The notes under the pieces were generated by a model that saw nothing but the letters and a program-made list of their open reading frames with translations, had not been told where the DNA came from and searched no databases. Positions 7,775 through 12,946 of a stretch of DNA of 12,946 nt are shown here, piece after piece. The stretch is from Burkholderiales bacterium (GTDB lineage Bacteria > Pseudomonadota > Gammaproteobacteria > Burkholderiales > Burkholderiaceae_C): assembly GCA_947462175.1 (NCBI GenBank), contig CANHOE010000033.1, positions 1 through 12,946 on the forward strand, given 5' to 3'. Within the stretch, counting starts at the first letter, position 1. The number at the start of each line of letters is the position of its first letter. Made by a program: the position numbers and the translations under genes.

Positions 7775-8176
7775 ATGTTCCGCTTATTCAGAGGGCCAAA
7801 AGCTGACCCGGTGGCTGCGCTGACGTTGATGGACAGCGTGCATGCGGCGCCCGATCAAAACCCACCGACCCAGCGAGCCGAGCGGCGGCGTGCACTCCCG
7901 AGCGAGCAGGATCGGAAACTGACAACGCAGGCGCGGCAGTGGTTGCGCAGCCTCGCGGCGCGGGAGCGGCCGCTGGCGTTGTGCTCGACGTATCCGCGGC
8001 TTGCCAATCGCTTGGCCACTGCTTGGGAAGACCCTGTGCAGACCGAAGCGATCTTCGATGAATTGATGATCGACGACCGCGGCGGTCGGCTTGGCTTTGC
8101 TCCGTTGGTGGCCAACGAGCTGATGCGCTTGCACCAGCTCCATGAAAAGCGCTCCAAATTGCACGGCAACAGTTGA
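7775..8176 (+). CDS. Small protein of unknown function
   Basis: A 133-residue soluble protein with no signal peptide or membrane span. The first 50 residues are low in structure signals (Pro, Arg and Gln rich: DQNPPTQRAERRRALPSEQD). The second half looks like a compact helical domain: QARQWLRSLAARERPLALCSTYPRLANRLATAWEDPVQTEAIFDELMIDDRGGRLGFAPLVANELMRLHQL (53-122). The pattern 'RPLALCxxYPRxANRLAxxWxDP ... DELxIDxRGGRxGFxxxVxxEL' seems familiar to me from uncharacterised Burkholderiales proteins, but I cannot name a family. Coding is supported by typical codon bias, domain-like sequence and a modest AAGG ribosome-binding site before the ATG. It is divergent from ctpA, at a place where many related genomes carry other genes beside ctpA. 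No function is proposed. Confidence 0.72.
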   Translation: MFRLFRGPKADPVAALTLMDSVHAAPDQNPPTQRAERRRALPSEQDRKLTTQARQWLRSLAARERPLALCSTYPRLANRLATAWEDPVQTEAIFDELMIDDRGGRLGFAPLVANELMRLHQLHEKRSKLHGNS

Positions 8177-8941
8177 TGCCTGACCAGCCGCAGGACGCTC
8201 AGCCGGCCTTGCTTTCGTCAGACCAGGGCTGGTTAAGAGTTGCTGTCCAGCCCTGACGCCTGCAATGGCCAAGGCAGGTTGCTCGCTCTTGCCTAGACGG
8301 CGCCCAGATGCTCCGCCAGGCTAGCGACACCGGTCCCGGTGAGCAGGATGCCACCCCATATAAGCCGCCCGTTCGCAACGCCTCGCTCCAACGCGATTGC
8401 CGAAGCGCAGTGTCTTTGCCGACGGCAGCGGCCGGTGCGTCGGTGCACATCGCCAACGACTGTGAAGCGATCGAGATGAGACTCATTGGGGCGCTGTTCC
8501 GGCCCGGCGAAAGCCACGGCGTATCCACACAATCCCGCTTACGTCGTGTCGCGCTGGCGTTCCAGGTTCCGGCCGTAAATCGATGTGCCTTTCAGCTTTG
8601 TCGCAGGTCGCCGACAGGAATCGAACTGGAGGGCTACGGGCCTGATTTCCCTGCGTTCTACCCCCAGGGGGTCGCCGTTGCATACGACGGGCATTTGCAA
8701 ATCATGTCCGCCGATTCCACAAACCAGCCCGGTTGATCCGCTTCGGAGCCCGACGCGCCGAAGGAAGCTGATTCGTCTGTCGTCTCTGCCGGACCAGCAA
8801 TGCGCGGTTTTTTGCAGTACTGCACTGGAACTCGAGGGTCGTGCGTTGGTAAATGGCGCCTTGAAGGCCCGCTTTTCTGCGTATTCAGCGCAGCCCGCCT
8901 TGCCTAAGCTGCTGCATGTTCGTTACCCCGTCTGGACCGTG
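8177..8941. other. Gene-poor stretch upstream of the H-NOX gene
   Basis: About 765 bases without a convincing gene. Open frames exist on both strands but their translations are rich in Arg, Pro and Ser and look like shadows. The one protein-like piece is on the minus strand at about 8293-8397 (ALERGVANGRLIWGGILLTGTGVASLAEHLGAV), which resembles a final transmembrane helix of a permease but has no continuing upstream part. It may be a remnant. The stretch also holds an inverted repeat (8224-8255) and a 12-bp perfect palindrome TGCAGTACTGCA (8813-8824) about 118 bases before the H-NOX start. The promoter of the H-NOX pair must lie here or further left, but no clear -35/-10 pair was found. Confidence 0.55.
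8224..8255. repeat. Inverted repeat, possible hairpin after the 7775-8176 gene
   Basis: CAGGGCTGG at 8224-8232 pairs perfectly with CCAGCCCTG at 8247-8255 across a 14-base loop. It lies 48 bases after the stop codon of the small unknown gene, a usual place for a terminator, but no T-run follows on either strand. It could be a factor-assisted terminator or an RNA-stabilising stem. Confidence 0.5.
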
Positions 8942-9487
8942 ATGCTGGGCATGGTGTTCACCGAGTTCGTCGAACTCGTCGAGGAGCGTTTTTCGCCGGC
9001 ACTGGCCGACGCCGTGCTGCAAGACGTGGCCCCGCCGCATGGCGGCGCCTACACCGCGGTGGGCTACTACCCGCACGAGGAAATGCTGGCGCTGGTGGGT
9101 GCACTGTCGGCGCGCACCGGCGTGGCGGCACCCGAGCTGGTGAAGGTCTTCGGCCACCACTTGCTGAAGCGCTTTACGCAGGGCCACGGGGAGATGTTTG
9201 CGCGCAGCGCCAACCTGTTCGACTTCGTTGCCTCCATCGACGGCCATATCCATGTCGAGGTGCACAAGCTCTACGACCAGGCCACCCTGCCGCGCTTCAA
9301 GGTGCTGTCCCGCACGCCCACGACGATGACGCTTTTGTACCAGTCGTCGCGGAACATGGAAATGCTGGCGCAGGGCCTGCTGGAAGGCGCAGCGCAACAC
9401 TACGGCGAGGAGTGCCGAATCACCCAGGCTCCCTGTAGTGGCGCCCAGGGCGACGGCGTGCTGTTCACGCTGGACAAGACGCTGTAA
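8942..9487 (+). CDS. H-NOX (haem nitric oxide/oxygen binding) domain protein
   Basis: A 181-residue stand-alone haem sensor of the H-NOX (HNOB) family, the bacterial relatives of the haem domain of soluble guanylate cyclase. The N-terminus MLGMVFTEFVELVEERF is a typical family start. The proximal haem ligand is His104 in DGHIHVEVHKLYDQATLPRF, and the propionate-binding YxSxR motif is Tyr133-Ser135-Arg137 (YQSSR). Aligning on YxSxR, the position of the distal tyrosine of the O2-binding Thermoanaerobacter protein (Y140) is Leu142 here, which points to NO rather than O2 sensing. The frame stays open back to 8585, but the extra 119 residues do not look like protein and the family length is about 180, so the start at 8942 is chosen, although its ribosome-binding site is weak. 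The TAA stop overlaps the next ATG (TAATG), linking it to the GGDEF-EAL gene. Confidence 0.95.
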   Translation: MLGMVFTEFVELVEERFSPALADAVLQDVAPPHGGAYTAVGYYPHEEMLALVGALSARTGVAAPELVKVFGHHLLKRFTQGHGEMFARSANLFDFVASIDGHIHVEVHKLYDQATLPRFKVLSRTPTTMTLLYQSSRNMEMLAQGLLEGAAQHYGEECRITQAPCSGAQGDGVLFTLDKTL

Positions 9488-11739
9488 TGAGCCATCGCGA
9501 GGCCGGCGGGCCTGCATCTGCAGAGCCGTCGCCCGCTCATGCACCGGCGGTTGATGCCGAACTGGCGCTGCTGCAGCGCCGGTTCGATCGCGAGCGCGCC
9601 TCGCGAAAGGCTGCCGAATCTCTCCTGGTACAGAAGAGCGGCGAGCTCTACACGGCGGCGCAAACGGCGCGCGAAGCAGAGCGCCGCCTGAGCCTGGCAC
9701 TGTGGGCCAGTGGCGAGGGCATCTGGGACTGGTCGGCCGACCAGGACCGCATCCACGTTCAGGGCCTGGAAGTGGCCGGGCAGCCGGTGGTGCTGGAAAT
9801 CGACACCCTGGCCGCGCTGATGGGCCAAGTGCACGCCGCCGACCGCGACGCGGCCATGCTGTCCTTCAAGCTCTACGCCAGCGGGGCGCGCGACGATATC
9901 GACACCGCCTTCCGGTTGCCCTTCGCCGGAGCGCTGCGTTGGGTGCGCTTGCGCGGCCGCGCGCTGGAACGCGATGCTGCCGGGCGGCCGCTGAAGATCG
10001 CCGGCACCATCAAGGATGTGACTTCGCAGCGCGAAGCGGAGCAATCGCTGCAGGTGATGGCCCACGCCTTTGCCAGCGCGCACGAGGCGCTGGTGGTGGT
10101 CGACGCGCAAGGCCGCATCGTGCAGGCCAACGATGCCTTTTGCCAGCTGGCGGGGCAGGCCATGGGCGCGCTGGAAAGGCAGCCGCTGGCGCTGCTGGTG
10201 ACGCTGAATGAAGACGCAGGCTTCGACGGCGCCTGGAGCGGTGAGAGCGTGCTGGGCCAGCCCGGTCACGAGCGGCATGTCGAGGTGACTGTGGCGCCAG
10301 TGGCCGGACATGCCGGCCACGGCAACTGCTATATCGTGGCGCTTCGCGACGTCAGCCAGCGGCGCGAGGCCGAGGCGGCGCTGCAGCGCCAGGCCTTGCA
10401 CGACTCGTTGACTGCGCTGCCCAACCGCGCCGCGCTGATGCGTTATCTCGCAGACCGCATCATGCAGGCGAGTCAGAACGCCGACTCCGAAACGGCCTGC
10501 ACCGAGCCGTTCGCCCTGATATTCGTCGACCTCGATGGCTTCAAGCCCGTCAACGACATGCTCGGTCACCATGCCGGCGACCTTGTGCTGCAGCAGGTGG
10601 CTGAACGCATGAGCGCTGCCGTGCCCGAGGCCTTTCTGGCCCGCTGGGGCGGCGACGAATTCGTGCTGGTGCTGCCCGGACCCAGTGGCGAAGACGAGGC
10701 TCGCATCGCTGCCGAACGCCTGCAACTGGCGATGGCGCCGCCGCTGTCGGTGCTGGGGCAGTCGGTGTCGGTCACGCCCAGCGTGGGTGCCGTGTGTTTC
10801 CCGCACGACGGTAGCGATGCGCCGACGCTCCTGCGCCGCGCCGACGTGGCGATGTACGTCGCGAAAGACCGAGGGCGCAACCGACTGGTTGTGTTCGAGC
10901 CGGCGCTGGACGAGCAGTTGCAGCGCCGGACCCGAATGCAGGCGCAGCTGCGCAGCGACGCCGAATCTGCTGCCATCCACTTCGTCGTGCAACCCAAGTT
11001 CAATGCTTCGGGCGCGTGCACCGGCGGCGAGTTGCTGATGCGCTGGACCACCGATTTCTTCGGCCCCGTGTCGCCTGCAGAGTTCATTCCGTTGGCCGAG
11101 CAATCGGGCCTGATCGAAAGCCTGGGCCGGCAGGCCCTGGACGCCGCCGCTGAACTGGCAACGCAACTGCGCCGCATGGGTCTGCGCCAAAGCGTGTCGG
11201 TGAACCTCTCGCCGCGCCAGCTGCTCGACGAAGACATCGTGCAGGTGATCATGGACGCTTGCGTCCGCCATGGCGCCGACCCTGGACAGCTGGAACTCGA
11301 ACTGACCGAATCCGCGCTGGTCACCGACATCGACCAGGTAGCGGCCCGCCTCGTGCGCCTGCGCGGCCACGGCTTCAAGATCGCGCTGGACGACTTCGGC
11401 ACCGGCTATTCGTCGCTGAGCCATCTGCGCGCACTGCCTTTCCACAAGGTGAAGATCGACCGCAGCTTCATCAGCGACCTCGAAGCCGACCGGCGCAGCA
11501 TCATCGTGCTGCAAGGCATCGTTCAGCTGTGCCGCAGCCTCGGGCTGAGCACGGTGGCCGAAGGCGTGGAAACGGCGTGGCAGTTCGAATACCTGCGCGA
11601 CATCGGCATCGAAGAATTCCAGGGCTACCACTTCGCTCGCCCGCTGCCCTGCGCACGCTGGCTGGGCGAATTGTCCGGTGCCGAGGCTGAAGGGATACCG
11701 GACCGTTCAGCAAAGCCGCCGGGTGAATCCCTGGTCTGA
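9487..11739 (+). CDS. H-NOX-associated coiled coil-PAS-PAS-GGDEF-EAL cyclic-di-GMP enzyme
   Basis: A 750-residue soluble signalling protein with no membrane span. Order of parts: disordered Pro/Ala N-terminus (1-21); coiled coil (about 22-68, LALLQRRFDRERASRKAAESLL...); PAS domain of the PAS_3 kind ending in GTIKDVTSQREAEQSL (70-188); second PAS (190-298); GGDEF domain (300-470) with intact GGDEF at 388-392 in RWGGDEFVLVL; EAL domain (485-725). The RxxD inhibitory site normally five residues before GGDEF is absent (VPEA there). The EAL signature reads ELL (515-517, in GGELLMRW), but the metal-binding Glu is kept, as are Asn573 (VNLS), ELTES (605-609), DDFGTG (635-640), KIDRSF (656-661), AEGVE (691-695) and QGYHFARP (712-719). 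Both diguanylate cyclase and phosphodiesterase activity are thus possible. The one-base overlap with the H-NOX gene suggests that H-NOX binds and controls it, as for H-NOX partners in Legionella and Shewanella. Confidence 0.95.
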   Translation: MSHREAGGPASAEPSPAHAPAVDAELALLQRRFDRERASRKAAESLLVQKSGELYTAAQTAREAERRLSLALWASGEGIWDWSADQDRIHVQGLEVAGQPVVLEIDTLAALMGQVHAADRDAAMLSFKLYASGARDDIDTAFRLPFAGALRWVRLRGRALERDAAGRPLKIAGTIKDVTSQREAEQSLQVMAHAFASAHEALVVVDAQGRIVQANDAFCQLAGQAMGALERQPLALLVTLNEDAGFDGAWSGESVLGQPGHERHVEVTVAPVAGHAGHGNCYIVALRDVSQRREAEAALQRQALHDSLTALPNRAALMRYLADRIMQASQNADSETACTEPFALIFVDLDGFKPVNDMLGHHAGDLVLQQVAERMSAAVPEAFLARWGGDEFVLVLPGPSGEDEARIAAERLQLAMAPPLSVLGQSVSVTPSVGAVCFPHDGSDAPTLLRRADVAMYVAKDRGRNRLVVFEPALDEQLQRRTRMQAQLRSDAESAAIHFVVQPKFNASGACTGGELLMRWTTDFFGPVSPAEFIPLAEQSGLIESLGRQALDAAAELATQLRRMGLRQSVSVNLSPRQLLDEDIVQVIMDACVRHGADPGQLELELTESALVTDIDQVAARLVRLRGHGFKIALDDFGTGYSSLSHLRALPFHKVKIDRSFISDLEADRRSIIVLQGIVQLCRSLGLSTVAEGVETAWQFEYLRDIGIEEFQGYHFARPLPCARWLGELSGAEAEGIPDRSAKPPGESLV

Positions 11740-11962
11740 ATGCCACGTGGTGTCGCGGCCCGTCACGACCTTCATCGCCGAGAAAGAGGCAGCCATGCGG
11801 GCCGAATTGCGCCGGGCTTCGTCCTCACGAATAGGTGCCGAGACCTTGAGCAATCCACGCTGCCCGCTGCGGAAAAAAAGCTACGGCCGAGCGAGCAAAG
11901 CTTCCACTCAGGCCGTGAGCCGATCCTGTAAACTTCTAATTTTGTTTTTTAAAGTAATACTG
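11740..11962 (+). other. Non-coding leader between the GGDEF-EAL gene and the small membrane protein gene
   Basis: No convincing gene is seen; frames are open but without protein character. A broken stem can form between ACGGCC (near 11884) and GGCCGT (near 11914). The last 40 bases (about 11925-11962) are markedly AT-rich with T-runs (TTTTGTTTTTT near 11940-11950), unlike the rest of the window, and could hold a promoter for the small gene that follows. No consensus -35/-10 pair could be assigned. Confidence 0.45.
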
Positions 11963-12091
11963 ATGTCAGCAAATCCAGCTCACGTAACCAAAAACAAGCT
12001 TGCAAAGATGTACGCCATTGGAATCGTCGTTTTCAGCGGTGTCTTTGGCTTCCTGACGTTGTTTGCCGTCTTCCTGGCGAATCTGAAATGA
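11963..12091 (+). CDS. Small single-span membrane protein of unknown function (42 residues)
   Basis: A short reading frame starting at the ATG at 11963. The product begins with a polar, basic segment (MSANPAHVTKNKLAKMY) and continues with one hydrophobic helix (AIGIVVFSGVFGFLTLFAVFLANL, about 18-41) ending in Lys. By the positive-inside rule the N-terminus should be cytoplasmic. Evidence for coding is the clean polar-then-hydrophobic layout, an AT-rich leader that could carry a promoter, and a GC-rich hairpin right after the stop. The frame is open further upstream (to 11678), but that part overlaps the GGDEF-EAL gene and has no protein character. Codons are less G/C-rich at the third position than in the neighbours, and the ribosome-binding site is weak. 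I do not recognise the family. A link with the H-NOX pair is possible by position only. Confidence 0.6.
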   Translation: MSANPAHVTKNKLAKMYAIGIVVFSGVFGFLTLFAVFLANLK

Positions 12092-12093
12092 CC

Positions 12094-12116
12094 CCGGGAG
12101 CCGCAACGGCCCCCGG
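12094..12116 (+). terminator. Possible terminator hairpin after the small membrane protein gene
   Basis: CCGGGAGCC (12094-12102) and GGCCCCCGG (12108-12116) form a 9-position stem with one A-C mismatch and a GCAAC loop, starting two bases after the TGA stop. There is no T-run behind it, so it is at best a weak or factor-dependent terminator. Confidence 0.4.
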
Positions 12117-12244
12117 CACCATCACTGCAAGCTGATCCTGCGGCGCACCCTGCAGGTAGCTGGCCTTTCTTGAGCCTGCGGAAATAGTCGACTCCGAACA
12201 GTCCGGACTCGCCGGTAAGGTGTGGCCGAGGACTCATGCGGTCC

Positions 12245-12850
12245 GTGTTCGATGAGCAACAAGGCAAGTACGAGCTGGCCGACGAGGGTGCAGTGAAAAC
12301 ACTCACAGGCTCGCCAGGCTCATCCTCAAGCTGTGCTCACCGCCGCAGCCCGTCCCATCCATAGGTCATCAAGGGCGCTCGTCAGTCTCTTGGGCAGCCG
12401 TCGCGTGTCGCTGACCAACAGGCGTGTGCCCGCACTGGCCCGCACGCGACCGTGGGTGTGGTCAACCAGCGGCAGCTTGGGCTCCGTGCCCTCGGGTGGG
12501 GTTGCTCGGAATTGAGCGCACGCCCACAACCAGGCCCCCCTGTGCGAGGCGTCTTCGCGCCGAATTTGTAGGGCCTACTCGCTCGACCCTTGGCGATGCA
12601 CTCCGCCGTCAGAGCATGCAGCGCGGACAGCTTGCGCTTGGCGTCGCGGCCGCACAGCTCGCACAGGCGTTGGGCGCTCCCGATCTTGACCTCCAGCGCC
12701 GAGGTGGAGGAGAACTCCAGGATGCACGCGCATCGCGCGGGCCTGCAAGTCGATCACCTCTGCCAGACAAGAAGGCACGTGGCACTGATTGCGCAGTTTG
12801 AGCAGTTCCGTGTGGAACAGGTCATGGGTGTTGGGCGAATGCGCAGGCAT
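12245..12850 (-). pseudogene. Decayed IS5-family transposase
   Basis: A broken insertion-sequence transposase on the minus strand, readable as six blocks in shifting frames that follow the order of an IS5-family enzyme as I recall it. Block 1 (from ATG 12850) is the N-terminus, MPAHSPNTHDLFHTELLKL...LAEVIDL. Block 2 (12720-12550) contains KLSALHALTAECIAKGRASRPYKFGAKT, matching the family's 'KLYALHAPEVECIxKGKAxxPYEFGVKV'. Block 3 (12539-12480) is GGLVVGVRSIPSNPTRGHG, matching 'GLVVGMRSMPGNPYDGHTL'. Block 4 (12484-12345) has KLPLVDHTHG and TRLLVSDTRRLPKRLTSAL, matching the catalytic-Asp 'VDRGYRG' region and 'TxVLISGxxRGLTPxL'. Block 5 (12350-12306) is GCGGEHSLRMSLASL, matching 'CGxGHNLRMIL'. 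Block 6 (12301-12245) is a hydrophobic tail. Most of the N-terminal half and the 'RRRSAIEPxIGHxK' segment with the catalytic Glu are missing, and 'VDRGYRG' is altered, so it cannot be active. Terminal inverted repeats and target duplications were not found. Confidence 0.82.
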
Positions 12851-12946
12851 CGGACATAAAGGGAACCCCGATGCAGTTTGCGAGAAACTGAAATTGATTC
12901 GCTGCGAATCGTACATCTTCACGATCTAAATCAGCCCTAATCGCCA
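12851..12946. other. Right edge, outer flank of the insertion-sequence remnant
   Basis: These 96 bases lie just upstream of the transposase start and should include the original left end of the element. No inverted repeat matching the other side was recognised and no gene is seen. Confidence 0.3.

Noticed and set aside
8601..8640. tRNA-like stretch: the minus strand reads AGTTCGATTCCTG, like a T-loop
   Set aside because: The bases around TTCGATT do not form a 5-bp T-stem, and no acceptor, D or anticodon arms could be drawn; also no clear attachment-site duplication.
8585..8941. N-terminal extension of 119 residues on the H-NOX protein
   Set aside because: The added sequence is Arg/Ser/Pro-rich without domain features, and H-NOX proteins begin at the equivalent of MLGMVF; the frame is open by chance.
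9400..11631. A 743-residue open frame on the minus strand opposite the GGDEF-EAL gene
   Set aside because: It mirrors the codons of a clearly recognisable PAS-GGDEF-EAL protein and has shadow-type composition (His, Gln, Arg, Ala).
1..12946. CRISPR array, rRNA genes, replication origin or toxin-antitoxin pair
   Set aside because: No regularly spaced direct repeats, no rRNA-like segments, no DnaA-box clusters and no small gene pair of that kind were seen.

Overview
The window is GC-rich chromosomal DNA. It most resembles a betaproteobacterium of the order Burkholderiales (the Leptothrix/Rubrivivax/Ideonella kind of lineage). That is inferred from protein style, strong G/C bias at third codon positions and the order isoaspartyl methyltransferase - rhodanese - TolC. 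No rRNA, tRNA or CRISPR array was found.

Left part, plus strand (1-3283): the C-terminal third of an inner-membrane RND efflux pump runs in from the left edge. A likely operon follows: a protein-L-isoaspartate O-methyltransferase-like protein, a single-domain rhodanese overlapping it by one base, and a TolC-type outer-membrane channel. The TolC protein could serve the RND pump as exit duct, although the two genes are separated by two housekeeping-type genes.

Middle, minus strand (3311-7531), in transcription order: a CtpA/S41 processing protease behind its own -10-like box; a clear intrinsic terminator; a MoeB/ThiF-type E1 enzyme; a LOG-family nucleotide phosphoribohydrolase; and an arginase. 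The last three are closely spaced and may be co-transcribed. The terminator hairpin lies exactly over the longest possible start of the MoeB gene, so that gene must start further in.

Right part (7532-12946): a small protein of unknown function (7775-8176) is followed by about 765 bases without a convincing gene. Next comes a tightly coupled pair: a stand-alone H-NOX haem sensor (8942-9487) whose stop codon overlaps the start of a soluble coiled coil-PAS-PAS-GGDEF-EAL protein (9487-11739). From known H-NOX biology this pair should link nitric oxide sensing to cyclic-di-GMP turnover, and it is the most interesting system in the window. The H-NOX has the NO-selective type of pocket by residue comparison. 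The GGDEF-EAL partner keeps the GGDEF signature, lacks an obvious inhibitory I-site, and has ELL in place of EAL.

After the pair lie a 42-residue single-span membrane protein in an AT-rich patch and, at the right edge, a decayed IS5-family transposase readable only as six blocks in shifting frames. The gene-poor gaps and the dead insertion sequence suggest that this right half is a variable region of the chromosome.
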